NCBI GenBank assembly: GCA_905193755.1
Contig: CAJJPX010000001.1
Location: forward strand, 1 to 64,000
DNA length: 64,000 nt
Direction of reading: 5' to 3'
Source of the DNA: an uncultured Clostridium sp.
Lineage (GTDB): Bacteria; Bacillota_I; Bacilli_A; RF39; UBA660
Part shown: positions 17,936 through 25,942 of the stretch, piece after piece
Layout of the letters: every line of letters starts with the position of its first letter
Position numbering within the stretch: position 1 is the first letter of the stretch
Position numbers and translations under genes: made by a program
The notes under the pieces: generated by a model
The model's database searches: none
What the model was told of the DNA's origin: nothing
Seen by the model: the letters and a program-made list of their open reading frames with translations, nothing else

Positions 17936-17964
17936 ATGATACTATAAAATGTACATTTTGTCAA
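17936..17964 (-). promoter_or_regulatory. Promoter of greA, overlapping the trhP2 stop codon
   Basis: TTGACA (17964-17959), a 17-base spacer and TATCAT (17941-17936). The TGA stop of the upstream gene is part of the -35 box. Confidence 0.7.
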
Positions 17965-19136
17965 GCAATATTGACCCTTATAATATCATTTTCATATACC
18001 TTAAATGGTATTTTTATTCTTATAATTTCTTGTGCATGACTAGCAGATTCTATCTTTTCACCATCACTGTTTATAATATATTCAACTTTGAATTTTTTAG
18101 TCACAGTATTTGGTCCAAAAACTTCAACTGTGTCTCCAACACTAAACTTATTTCTTTGTTCTACTACTGCTTCAGAAGAAACCTTATCATATGATTTTAT
18201 TAGTCCTAAAAAGTCTTTATTACTTATTTCTTGACGACCAGTAAAATATTGTCCTTCTACTCCTATGATACCATTATAAAATTGTGGTATATTTTCACGA
18301 TTAGAAACTCTATTTAATACTTTTTTATAATAAGTAATATCTTCATCAGTTAGCGTTCCATCTATCTTTTTATCCATAATAGTTCTATATGCATTAGCTA
18401 CTGTTGCTATATAGTAAAGACTCTTCATACGTCCTTCTATCTTATATGATTCAATACCCAAATCCATCATATCACTTATATAATCTATCATATTTAAATC
18501 TTTTGATGAAAATGCATACTCTTCTTCCTTACCACAATCAAAAGTAAATCTGCATACTTGACTACATCCTCCACGATTAGAGTCACGTAGTGTTACATAA
18601 TTACTCATAACACATCTACCACTATAACTAGTACACATAGCTCCATGAATAAATACTTCTACTTCTGTATCTATATTTTCTTTTATTCTCTTAATATCTT
18701 CACGACTACACTCACGAGCCATAACTACTCTATAAGCACCTAAAGATTTATAAAATTTAACTGTTTCTAAATTAGTAATAGACTTTTGAGTTGATATAAA
18801 GAATGGAGTTTTAATTTTAAGACGCTTAATAGCTTCTATAACAGCAAAATCACTAATAATATAACTATCTATTCCAATTTCATCTAAAGCTTTTAAATAC
18901 TCATCTAATCCATCTAAATCTTCATTATGAAATACCATATTAACAGTAACAAATACTTTCTTACCTAATTTATGAGCAAACTCTACTCCTTCTTTAATTT
19001 CATCTAAACTAAAGTTATTAGCATTAGCCCTAAGACTATAATTATATCCTCCAATATATACAGCATCTGCTCCATACATAAAAGCAAACTTAAGCCTAGC
19101 TAAATCCCCAGCAGGTAATAATAATTCATACTTCAC
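17961..19136 (-). CDS. trhP2: U32-family tRNA hydroxylation protein TrhP2 (YrrO)
   Basis: 391 residues. The U32 signature is complete: EVFIHGAMCTSYSGRCVMSN, followed by GCSQVCRF, supplying the cysteines that hold an iron-sulfur cluster. In Bacillus subtilis YrrN and YrrO are needed for prephenate-dependent hydroxylation of uridine 34 in tRNA, the first step to mo5U. The neighbouring trmR gene would add the methyl group, which supports this assignment over a protease role. It overlaps the preceding gene by four bases (ATGA). It ends in TGA. Confidence 0.85.
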   Translation of the reverse strand: MKYELLLPAGDLARLKFAFMYGADAVYIGGYNYSLRANANNFSLDEIKEGVEFAHKLGKKVFVTVNMVFHNEDLDGLDEYLKALDEIGIDSYIISDFAVIEAIKRLKIKTPFFISTQKSITNLETVKFYKSLGAYRVVMARECSREDIKRIKENIDTEVEVFIHGAMCTSYSGRCVMSNYVTLRDSNRGGCSQVCRFTFDCGKEEEYAFSSKDLNMIDYISDMMDLGIESYKIEGRMKSLYYIATVANAYRTIMDKKIDGTLTDEDITYYKKVLNRVSNRENIPQFYNGIIGVEGQYFTGRQEISNKDFLGLIKSYDKVSSEAVVEQRNKFSVGDTVEVFGPNTVTKKFKVEYIINSDGEKIESASHAQEIIRIKIPFKVYENDIIRVNIA

Positions 19137-19936
19137 TTTATATCACCTACCTTATACTTAATATCATTTTCTAAAAAATAATAATCACTATCTATCAAAT
19201 TACATAAATTAGTATTTCGATAATCTTCAAGAATTAACTTTTCACTAACACTATCTATATTAGTAAAATTAATTATTAAGTTCATATTTAGTTTATCTAT
19301 ATATTTAGAAGCACAGAATATCTTATCAAAATATACAACACTTCCATCATTCTCTTCAAAAATATCAAGAACTTTACCACTTACTTTTTCAACTAACTTA
19401 TACTCTTTAGTATTATCTAAATTATAATATTTATTATAGTTACTTACTAAATTACGTCTAGAATACATTAAACTATTTTTACCAACATAAAAATAATATA
19501 AATTACTACTTGTTTTCTCTTGTATTTCTAAAAGTTCCCTAATAGTTAAATCATTATTAATTACTACGTTTTTAATACCAATACTATCTAAAAAATTAAT
19601 AGCTTTATAATTAGATAATATATGGTTTTCATATAATACCAATCTTTCTTTATCTATTATATTTGTTAGTCCTATATCTTCCACTATAAACTTAATATTT
19701 TTATTAAATTCTTTATATATTTTTCTAAATCCATCTATTTTTCTATGTAAGAATTTATTCATAATTACATATATATTATGTTCTAAACTAAGTTTATTTA
19801 TTTCTTCTATATCATAATACACATTAAATCCTATACTATACCCATCAAGTGGTAATATAAATGTATTAAAGTTATACTTAGTATATAAATCTAATTCTTT
19901 TTTATTTGGTATTATTAAATATTCTTTCTTTTGCAT
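19133..19936 (-). CDS. trhP1: Divergent U32-like protein, probable TrhP1 (YrrN)
   Basis: 267 residues. Overall it follows a U32-type TIM-barrel pattern, with a stretch YYFYVGKNSLMYSRRNLVSN in the place of the U32 signature but without its cysteines. This is also true of YrrN, the partner of YrrO. Position between trmR and trhP2 is exactly that of yrrN in Bacillus, which is the main basis for the call. It overlaps trmR by 22 bases and trhP2 by four, so all three are translated together. Confidence 0.65.
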   Translation of the reverse strand: MQKKEYLIIPNKKELDLYTKYNFNTFILPLDGYSIGFNVYYDIEEINKLSLEHNIYVIMNKFLHRKIDGFRKIYKEFNKNIKFIVEDIGLTNIIDKERLVLYENHILSNYKAINFLDSIGIKNVVINNDLTIRELLEIQEKTSSNLYYFYVGKNSLMYSRRNLVSNYNKYYNLDNTKEYKLVEKVSGKVLDIFEENDGSVVYFDKIFCASKYIDKLNMNLIINFTNIDSVSEKLILEDYRNTNLCNLIDSDYYFLENDIKYKVGDIK

Positions 19937-20508
19937 ACTCCTAAAGTATCACCTACTTCTATATATTTTACAGTAAATTCTTCATTATTATTTAAAAAAT
20001 CTATAAACTTTCTAATCTTATTAACCATCTGTCTTAAGTTTCTACTTTGTATTCTAGTCTCTTGATTTACATATCCATGGAAACTCAAATTATCTATTAT
20101 GATTATTCCATCTTCATTAAGATTTTCTTTAAATTTATTAAAGAATTTCATATTTTGACTTTTAGCAGCATCTATAATTATTAAATCAAATTTATCTTTA
20201 ATTTCTATATCTAAAGCATCATTTTCATATAAATTAATATTCTTTAGTTCACTTTTTTTAATATTTTCTTTTGCTATTTTACTCCTAACAGGATCTCTTT
20301 CTATACTTGTTATATTAGTTACACCAAGAGTACTCGCAAAGCATATTGTTGAGTATCCTATGGCCGTACCTATTTCAAGTATAGTATGTACCTCATTTAC
20401 CATTATTATGTTTTTAATAGTTTCTATTGTTTCTTCACTCATTATAGGTACATTATTTTTAATTCCATAATCTTCTATTTCTTTTATTAACTTTGATATT
20501 CTATCCAT
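19915..20508 (-). CDS. trmR: tRNA 5-hydroxyuridine methyltransferase TrmR (YrrM)
   Basis: 197 residues of the catechol O-methyltransferase-like SAM family. Motif I is HTILEIGTAIGYSTICFA, the acidic end of strand two is ITSIERDPVR, and DLIIIDAAKSQNMKFF and GIIIIDNLSFHG carry the metal-binding acids. YrrM methylates ho5U34 to mo5U34 in tRNA. Co-occurrence with both TrhP genes in one operon supports this over a small-molecule substrate. It overlaps mltG by 22 bases. Confidence 0.85.
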   Translation of the reverse strand: MDRISKLIKEIEDYGIKNNVPIMSEETIETIKNIIMVNEVHTILEIGTAIGYSTICFASTLGVTNITSIERDPVRSKIAKENIKKSELKNINLYENDALDIEIKDKFDLIIIDAAKSQNMKFFNKFKENLNEDGIIIIDNLSFHGYVNQETRIQSRNLRQMVNKIRKFIDFLNNNEEFTVKYIEVGDTLGVCKRKNI

Positions 20509-21575
20509 AACCCATTTCTCTTTAACTCTCTAACTTTACTTACATGTTCTGAGTCTGTTTTAGTAAAGTATGTTTTACCATTTTTATCAGCTACAAAATA
20601 ATAATATTTATGACTAGTTGGTTCTATTGCTGCTTCTATTGATCCAACACTTGGATTACATATTGGACTCACTGGAAGTTTTCCAGCCATGCAACTACTA
20701 CGAGTATTATAACTATTACAACTAGAAAGTTCACTTGATTTTAAATCTCTTGTCCAATTATCTATCTTTTCAGCATAATATGTTGTAACATCACTTCCAA
20801 GACTCCATCCTGCATTAAGTCTGTTATAAAATACTCCAGCTACACCTTTTCTATCACTTGCTTTACCAGCTTCAAGTTCAATAATAGATGCAAGAGTCAT
20901 CATCTCATGAATACTATATTTACTTTTACTTACTTCATCTTTATATTTCTCTAACTTTTTTTCCATATTATTAAGCATAGTTCTAAATATATCATCCACA
21001 TCTGCACTCTCATAAAATTCATATGTATCAGGGAATAAATAACCTTCTAATGAATAATATATATCTTTATTTTTAATATCATCTGTTAAGAACCAATAAT
21101 CTTTAATAAGACTATCTAAATATTCAGAATTACTTAATTTATCTATTATTTCTTTCTCAGTAATATTGAAATTATCTGTTATCTTAGAAATAACATATCT
21201 CATATTTTTACCTTCTACAAAAGTAACTGTCTTAGTTTGTCTTAAGTCAACGCTACCCTTTTCTAAAGTATTAATTAGCTCTTCTACACTATATGATTTC
21301 TTAAGTACATAGTCTCCATATTCTAAATTTCCAGGAGAGTGCATTTTAATATATATTTTATATGCAAGTTCTGACTTAATTAACTCATTATCTTTAAGAG
21401 TTTTTGATATTGTACTATAAGTATCTCCTTCTTTAACATAAATATTAACTGTTTCATTATCTTTTCCACCTTTAATTAAATAGAAATAACTTCCTACTAA
21501 AGCACCACCTATAATTAAACATAAAAAAAATAAAAATATAATAAATTTCTTCACACTAAAAACCTTCTTTTTCAT
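20487..21575 (-). CDS. mltG: Endolytic murein transglycosylase MltG (YceG-like)
   Basis: 362 residues. One N-terminal membrane helix (KFIIFLFFLCLIIGGALVGS) anchors a LysM-like subdomain (IYVKEGDTYSTISKTLKDN) and the YceG catalytic domain. The catalytic glutamate is in MTLASIIELEAGKAS, and GVFYNRLNAGWSLGSDVTTY and SCMAGKLPVSPICNPSVGSI are the other conserved blocks. It cuts nascent peptidoglycan and so shows that this organism makes a cell wall. It overlaps the DUF1292 gene by one base. Confidence 0.92.
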   Translation of the reverse strand: MKKKVFSVKKFIIFLFFLCLIIGGALVGSYFYLIKGGKDNETVNIYVKEGDTYSTISKTLKDNELIKSELAYKIYIKMHSPGNLEYGDYVLKKSYSVEELINTLEKGSVDLRQTKTVTFVEGKNMRYVISKITDNFNITEKEIIDKLSNSEYLDSLIKDYWFLTDDIKNKDIYYSLEGYLFPDTYEFYESADVDDIFRTMLNNMEKKLEKYKDEVSKSKYSIHEMMTLASIIELEAGKASDRKGVAGVFYNRLNAGWSLGSDVTTYYAEKIDNWTRDLKSSELSSCNSYNTRSSCMAGKLPVSPICNPSVGSIEAAIEPTSHKYYYFVADKNGKTYFTKTDSEHVSKVRELKRNGLWIEYQS

Positions 21576-21841
21576 TATTTCCCACTTTCTAAAGAATCTA
21601 GTATCTTACTAATAAAATCAAACTCTTCTTTTGTTTCAACTGGTTTTAATTTTGTCATATTACCTTTAGGACTCAATACATAAGTTGATGCATAACAAAC
21701 CATCTCACCATCTTTATTAGTTTCATCATCTGTATAAATAACATAATTAACATTATTAGTTGTATCTTCTATATCTAAAAGTATTCTATATTCTTGCTTA
21801 TTACCAGATGAATCTTTTAATACTAGAGTATTATCTTTCAT
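21575..21841 (-). CDS. DUF1292 family protein (YrzB-like)
   Basis: 88 residues, acidic. The layout (DSSGNKQEYRILLDIEDTTN, NYVIYTDDETNKDGEMVCYA, EEFDFISKILDSL) matches DUF1292 proteins, small proteins of unknown role that regularly lie between yrrK and mltG in Bacilli. It overlaps yrrK by 11 bases. A second, diverged member of the same family is encoded at 29351-29620. Confidence 0.85.
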   Translation of the reverse strand: MKDNTLVLKDSSGNKQEYRILLDIEDTTNNVNYVIYTDDETNKDGEMVCYASTYVLSPKGNMTKLKPVETKEEFDFISKILDSLESGK

Positions 21842-22250
21842 TATTTCTCCTATCTAAATAGCTTTGCAATATTATAGTCGCAGCTATTTTATCTATTACT
21901 TTTTTTCTATTCTTACGTTTTGTATTATTACTAATAAGCATACGTTCTGCTTCAACTGTAGATAATCTCTCATCTTGCATTATTACTTCCATATTAAATT
22001 TATTTAAAAGTAAATCTCTAAATTCTAAAGTTATTTCACTTCTCTTAGATAAACTTCCATCTAAATTCTTAGGATTTCCAAGTACAAAAGCATCTACATT
22101 TCTACTTATTACTATATTATTAAGTTTATTTATTAATTCTTCATAATCACTATATCTAATAACTTCTAACGATGAAGCTATAAGTCCAGTTCTATCGCTT
22201 ATCGCAATACCACACGTCTTACTACCTAAATCTAATCCTAAATATGTCAT
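21831..22250 (-). CDS. yrrK: Holliday junction resolvase-like protein YqgF/RuvX (YrrK)
   Basis: 139 residues of RNase-H fold. GLDLGSKTCGIAISD holds the first catalytic aspartate, FVLGNPKNLDGSLSKRSE the central loop, and VIMQDERLSTVEAERML the following acidic site. The family is implicated in processing the 5' end of pre-16S rRNA, and earlier as a resolvase. It overlaps ireB by four bases (ATGA), in the order conserved in Bacillus. Confidence 0.92.
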   Translation of the reverse strand: MTYLGLDLGSKTCGIAISDRTGLIASSLEVIRYSDYEELINKLNNIVISRNVDAFVLGNPKNLDGSLSKRSEITLEFRDLLLNKFNMEVIMQDERLSTVEAERMLISNNTKRKNRKKVIDKIAATIILQSYLDRRNNER

Positions 22251-22498
22251 TTTTTATTTATAAAATTAATTAACATTAATTCTATTATATCCTCTCTCTT
22301 AAATTCAAGTATTCTATTTCTACATTCCTTATAACTAGAAATATATCCAGGATCCCCACTAATCAAATAAGCAACTATTTGTTTAGTTGGATTATACCCT
22401 CTTTCATTTAAATCATCACATATCTTGATTAATGAATTCTTAGCATTTTGATCAATAATAGTTTCTGTATCTACTACTGTAGTTTCATTTTCTACCAT
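22247..22498 (-). CDS. ireB: IreB-family regulatory phosphoprotein
   Basis: 83 residues from the ATG at 22498, which has GAGGAG nine bases upstream; a TTG nine bases earlier is too close to that site. The core KICDDLNERGYNPTKQIVAY-LISGDPGYISSYKECRNRI is diagnostic of IreB/YrzL. In Enterococcus IreB is phosphorylated by the kinase IreK, at threonines near the N-terminus. Here the N-terminal stretch has several threonines (ETTVVDTETI). No IreK kinase is in the window. First gene of the operon. Confidence 0.9.
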   Translation of the reverse strand: MVENETTVVDTETIIDQNAKNSLIKICDDLNERGYNPTKQIVAYLISGDPGYISSYKECRNRILEFKREDIIELMLINFINKK

Positions 22499-22519
22499 AA
22501 AACTCAACTCCTCACATAT

Positions 22520-22548
22520 ATTCTAACAAATTTTTATATTATTGCCAA
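22520..22548 (-). promoter_or_regulatory. Promoter of the ireB-trhP2 operon
   Basis: TTGGCA (22548-22543), a 17-base spacer ending in TGT, and TAGAAT (22525-22520): an extended -10 promoter. It drives six more genes behind ireB. Confidence 0.65.
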
Positions 22549-22608
22549 TATTTATATAAGTATTATACGCAAAGAAAACATATTTTTCTAGGATTTAATA
22601 ACTATAGT

Positions 22609-22617
22609 TGTTATAAT
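22609..22617 (+). promoter_or_regulatory. Extended -10 promoter of the IspH fusion gene
   Basis: TG-T-TATAAT is an extended -10 element without a clear -35 box. GGAGG follows at 22624-22628, so the leader is very short. Confidence 0.55.
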
Positions 22618-22634
22618 ATTTATGGAGGCAAGAA

Positions 22635-24521
22635 ATGATATATTACCCTAAAGTATACGGAACATGTGCTGGTGCTAATAAAGCAATCGAAACAGCATAT
22701 AAATTAAAAAAAGAAAACAAAGATAAAAATATTTATATTTATAAAGAAATATTACATAATCCATATATAATAAACGAATTATTAAAAGATGGTATTAAAT
22801 GTATTGATGATTTATCTATTCTTAATGAAAAAGATATTTTAATTATTAGAGCTCATGGAGAGGCAAAAGAAACTTATGATTACTTAGATAGTCATAATAT
22901 TGAGTATTATGATGCTACTTGTACTAATGTTTTAAAAGTACATAATATTGCAACTCAAAAACAAGAAAATGGTTATAAAATCATAATAGTTGGTAAAAAA
23001 ACACATCCAGAAGTTATTGGTACTAATGGCTGGATCAATAATGAAGGAATAATTATTGAAGACAAAGATGATTATAAAAATCTAAATAATAATGAAAAAT
23101 ACTTTATAGTTTGTCAAACTACTGTAAGTCACAAAAAACTACAAGAGTTATTAAACCATATGAATGAAAATAATATTGATTATGAAGTAGAAAATACTAT
23201 ATGTAACGCTCAAAAACTAATTCAAACTTCAAGTGTTGCTCTCGCAGAACAAATGGATATTATGTTCGTTATTGGTGGTAAAGAAAGTTCAAATACTAAA
23301 GAATTATATAATCTTTGTAATGAAGTTACTAAAACATACTACTTCTCTGACATAAAAGACTTCTTTAACTTTATAAAGAAAGAAAAATATAATTTAAATA
23401 CTAAAATAGGATTCACAGGAGGAGCATCTACTCCTAAAGAACAGATAAAAGAATACGCAAATCTATTAGAATTCTTTATTTATTACAAAACTAAATTAAA
23501 AGAATTTGAAACTGATTTAAAAAAGATAAATAAGTCTTTCTTAGAAAGCGATAACCCAATCGTAATAGATGCAGTAAATAAATTCATTAATATGAACGGA
23601 GATGGAAAATTCTTAAGAGGATGCCTAATTGACTTAGGATATAAACTAACTAAGAGTGATGACTATGCCAAAACACTATCTCTTGCTTATGAAACATTTG
23701 AAACTTCAATACTTATTCATGATGACATTATTGATAATGCACACTTAAGACGTAATAAAGAAACAATACATGAAACATATAAAGATGAATTTAAAAAATA
23801 TAATGTAGAAAATGACAACACTAATACTTCACTAGCTCTATGTATTGGTGATTTAGGTTTCTTCTATACTAATGAAATGATAACTAAAAAGTATAAAAAT
23901 GATAAGAATCTTGCTAAATTATTAAGTTATTATAATAATATAGTTATTAAAACTATCAAAGGTGAAATAATAGATGTTGCTCTTCCATTTATAGAAAAGA
24001 ATGATAAAAAACATACTCTTCATGAAGAAGACATAATGGAAATATATAGACTTAAAACATCTTGGTATACAGTAGTTGGTCCATTTGTTCTTGGTATGAT
24101 CTTAGGAAACTCTAAAGCAAAAGATATAGAAACTTTTGAAAAAGTATTAGAACCACTTGGTATAGCATTTCAAATAAAAGATGATATTTTAGGAATCTAT
24201 AGTAGTAAAGAAATACTAGGTAAATCAGTTTACTCAGATATTGAAGAATTCAAGCAAACTATACTTTACTCTTATATTAAGATTAATAGAAATGATTTAC
24301 TTGATGAACTTCTAAAGTATTATGGTAAAAGTATAACTGAAGAAGAATCTAAGAAAGTACAAAAATTATTTGAAGACTCAGGTGCTTTAGAATATGCTAC
24401 TAATAAAATGAATGAAATGTTCAACGAAGTTTATACAAATATCAAATCAATGGACATAAAAGAATATACAAAGAACATACTTTTAGGATTAATATTATTC
24501 TTAAGATTAAGGGAGAAATAG
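22635..24521 (+). CDS. Fusion of IspH and a polyprenyl diphosphate synthase
   Basis: 628 residues. Residues 1-275 are IspH (HMBPP reductase, last step of the MEP pathway). The three cluster cysteines are Cys11 (YGTCAGANKA), Cys96 (DATCTNV) and Cys190 (NTICNAQ), Glu126 in THPEVIGT and GGASTP are conserved. Residues 280-628 are a trans-polyprenyl synthase. The first Asp-rich motif is DDIID at 363-367; the second is FQIKDDILG, with Gly in place of the last Asp, and GKSVYSDIEEFKQT follows. One chain would thus make IPP/DMAPP and condense them to a farnesyl/geranylgeranyl-type diphosphate, feeding UppS encoded nearby. The reading frame is continuous with no internal stop. Confidence 0.9.
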   Translation: MIYYPKVYGTCAGANKAIETAYKLKKENKDKNIYIYKEILHNPYIINELLKDGIKCIDDLSILNEKDILIIRAHGEAKETYDYLDSHNIEYYDATCTNVLKVHNIATQKQENGYKIIIVGKKTHPEVIGTNGWINNEGIIIEDKDDYKNLNNNEKYFIVCQTTVSHKKLQELLNHMNENNIDYEVENTICNAQKLIQTSSVALAEQMDIMFVIGGKESSNTKELYNLCNEVTKTYYFSDIKDFFNFIKKEKYNLNTKIGFTGGASTPKEQIKEYANLLEFFIYYKTKLKEFETDLKKINKSFLESDNPIVIDAVNKFINMNGDGKFLRGCLIDLGYKLTKSDDYAKTLSLAYETFETSILIHDDIIDNAHLRRNKETIHETYKDEFKKYNVENDNTNTSLALCIGDLGFFYTNEMITKKYKNDKNLAKLLSYYNNIVIKTIKGEIIDVALPFIEKNDKKHTLHEEDIMEIYRLKTSWYTVVGPFVLGMILGNSKAKDIETFEKVLEPLGIAFQIKDDILGIYSSKEILGKSVYSDIEEFKQTILYSYIKINRNDLLDELLKYYGKSITEEESKKVQKLFEDSGALEYATNKMNEMFNEVYTNIKSMDIKEYTKNILLGLILFLRLREK

Positions 24522-24546
24522 TACTACATCATTACTATTTTTTCTT
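24514..24546 (+). terminator. Terminator of the IspH fusion gene
   Basis: AAATAGTA and TACTATTT form a stem followed by TTTC on the plus strand. It overlaps the stop codons of both convergent genes. Confidence 0.65.
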
Positions 24547-25347
24547 GTTTTTTTTAGTATCTTTTAAACTCTTCTTAGGCGTAGGCATATCTTCTAGCAT
24601 TGTTCCACCAAGTTCTTCTATTGCTTTCCTAACCTTCTTTCCGACATCATAATGAGTTTCATTAGCTTTTTCTTCGCCATGAATATTATCTCTTTTTAAT
24701 TTAGATTCGGTTTGAGTAATTCTAAATAAATTAGCTGCCAACTCCTCACTACACATATTATCAAGTATGTCTTCTCTATATCTTAAATTCTTACGCTTTG
24801 CTATGTCATCTGCAGTCTCACCATTATAAAGTCCTTTATACCCTGCATTATGAAACTTATCAAAATTCTTAACTCCAGCATTTCTAGCAGCAATATTTAA
24901 AGAATAATTACCTTTTCTTGTTAAATCTCTTTGATAAAATCTTTTTTCATCTTCAGAAAGACTGAAGTATTCTTTCTCACTCAATTCTTGCTTTCTAGTT
25001 TGAACTGCAAAATAAGTTTGGCCTAAAGCAACAACTTTTTTTCTAGAATCTGAGTTTTGTACAATTAAGTAGCAAGCATACCTTGATAGCTTATAGTCAT
25101 CAATAATTCTTTCACCCCCTTTGCCCAGCTTTATCATTTTGTCGACTTGGACAAAATGATAAATAACCTTATTTTTACTCTTGTCACATGCAGTACGTGC
25201 TTTTTCTAAAGCACCTAAAAATTTTCTCCATTCTTTATATTGAAGAACAATCTGTAAATCACGAGCAAGCCAATACTCATTCCCCTCTTCATCAATATGT
25301 TTGATATCCTCAAATACCTTTTCAGTATATTCAATTATTTCTTCCAT
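24535..25347 (-). CDS. dinD: DinD-like DNA-damage-inducible protein
   Basis: 270 residues. The N-terminal part is a BRO/KilA-type domain (EYWLARDLQIVLQYKEWRKF, YKLSRYACYLIVQNSDSRKK), followed by the DinD-specific part (RNAGVKNFDKFHNAGYKGLY, DILDNMCSEELAANLFRITQ, THYDVGKKVRKAI) and a lysine-rich tail. In E. coli DinD is SOS-induced and inhibits RecA filaments. No LexA-type operator is evident upstream here. GGGAGG precedes the ATG. Such genes travel with mobile elements, and this one borders a 770-base stretch of unusual non-coding DNA. Confidence 0.85.
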   Translation of the reverse strand: MEEIIEYTEKVFEDIKHIDEEGNEYWLARDLQIVLQYKEWRKFLGALEKARTACDKSKNKVIYHFVQVDKMIKLGKGGERIIDDYKLSRYACYLIVQNSDSRKKVVALGQTYFAVQTRKQELSEKEYFSLSEDEKRFYQRDLTRKGNYSLNIAARNAGVKNFDKFHNAGYKGLYNGETADDIAKRKNLRYREDILDNMCSEELAANLFRITQTESKLKRDNIHGEEKANETHYDVGKKVRKAIEELGGTMLEDMPTPKKSLKDTKKNKKK

Positions 25348-25405
25348 TTTAAAACCTCCCTAATTTTTTATTTCTATCATTTACCAATAATAATGTTGTC
25401 TTTGA

Positions 25406-25434
25406 TTGACATATAATTTTTTTCGTGCTACAAT
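25406..25434 (+). promoter_or_regulatory. Promoter of candidate sRNA unit 1
   Basis: TTGACA, a 17-base spacer (TATAATTTTTTTCGTGC) and TACAAT: a consensus-quality promoter reading away from dinD into a hairpin instead of a gene. Confidence 0.75.
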
Positions 25435-25440
25435 TAAATC

Positions 25441-25485
25441 ACAAAGAAGCAAAAGCGTTGGTACAACAAGGTTGCTTCTTTTTTA
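25441..25485 (+). ncRNA. Candidate small RNA, unit 1
   Basis: About 45 bases from the predicted start to a terminator. The outer stem AAGAAGCAA/TTGCTTCTT encloses an inner stem GTTG-GTA-CAAC and an AAGG bulge, and six T follow. No open frame or ribosome site is present on this strand. A second unit with the same promoter and hairpin plan lies about 215 bases downstream. On the opposite strand each unit faces a strong AAGGAGG site and a very short open frame. An antisense or type I antitoxin role is possible; this is inference. Confidence 0.5.
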
Positions 25486-25493
25486 ATACACTT

Positions 25494-25588
25494 TTAATTA
25501 ATTCTACTGTTCATTTAATGCCTCCTTCTTTAATATTCTTCACATATCTAACAATAATGATTAAAATATTAAACTTGAACATAAACAT
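25494..25588 (-). other. Short open frames with strong ribosome site opposite sRNA unit 1
   Basis: On the minus strand a 25-codon frame (25588-25511) encodes MFMFKFNILIIIVRYVKNIK plus EGGIK, a short hydrophobic peptide. Its TGA overlaps the ATG of a six-codon frame (25514-25494) placed behind AAGAAGGAGG. Transcripts would run into the complement of sRNA unit 1. Coding status is uncertain. Confidence 0.25.
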
Positions 25589-25623
25589 TCTAACTTTAAA
25601 TGCAAAAATATTACATATATCAC

Positions 25624-25652
25624 TTGAAGCGTTATAATTTTTATGCTAAAAT
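25624..25652 (+). promoter_or_regulatory. Promoter of candidate sRNA unit 2
   Basis: TTGAAG, a 17-base spacer (CGTTATAATTTTTATGC) and TAAAAT. The spacer shares TATAATTTTT and TGC with unit 1, indicating common origin. Confidence 0.6.
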
Positions 25653-25658
25653 CATTCA

Positions 25659-25707
25659 TAAGAAGAAGGCACAACGACATTTCGTTAAGGTTTCTTCTCT
25701 TTTTTTA
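25659..25707 (+). ncRNA. Candidate small RNA, unit 2
   Basis: The outer stem AGAAGAA/TTCTTCT encloses the inner stem AACGA-CAT-TCGTT with the same 3' AAGG bulge as unit 1, followed by a long T-run. The sequence differs from unit 1, but promoter spacing, hairpin plan and terminator are the same, so the two are diverged tandem copies. Opposite it, on the minus strand, TAAGGAGG precedes an eight-residue frame MIKIFKKA (25731-25705). Confidence 0.45.
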
Positions 25708-25782
25708 TGCTTTTTTAAATATTTTTATCATTCGTTCAAAACCTCCTTACTTTATATTTATAATTTTACGAATTAACACTAA

Positions 25783-25859
25783 TGGCCGGAGTAGTAGGAT
25801 TTGAACCTACACAATCTAGTTCCCAAAACTAGCGCACTACCAAATTATGCTATACCCAG
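25783..25859 (-). tRNA. tRNA-Pro (TGG anticodon), with acceptor mismatch
   Basis: The anticodon loop TTTGGGA gives UGG. The D arm (GCAT...GTGC), anticodon stem (CTAGT/ACTAG) and T arm (GTAGG-TTCAAAT-CCTAC) are intact, and CCA is encoded. The acceptor stem CTGGGTA/TACTCCG has a U2-C71 mismatch and a G4-U69 wobble. The discriminator is G, where bacterial proline tRNAs normally have A73. It may be functional, a diverged second copy, or a decaying gene. Confidence 0.85.
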
Positions 25860-25942
25860 AGTGTTTTTTTACCTTTCATATCCTCCTATTATTATAGTTA
25901 ACCATAAAAACCAAAAACACTTCTTTTTTGAATTTTTTTATT

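Noticed and set aside
25425..25637. 70-codon plus-strand frame across sRNA unit 1
   Set aside because: It starts in the promoter and runs through a terminator hairpin, without a ribosome site; the hairpin RNA explains the region better.
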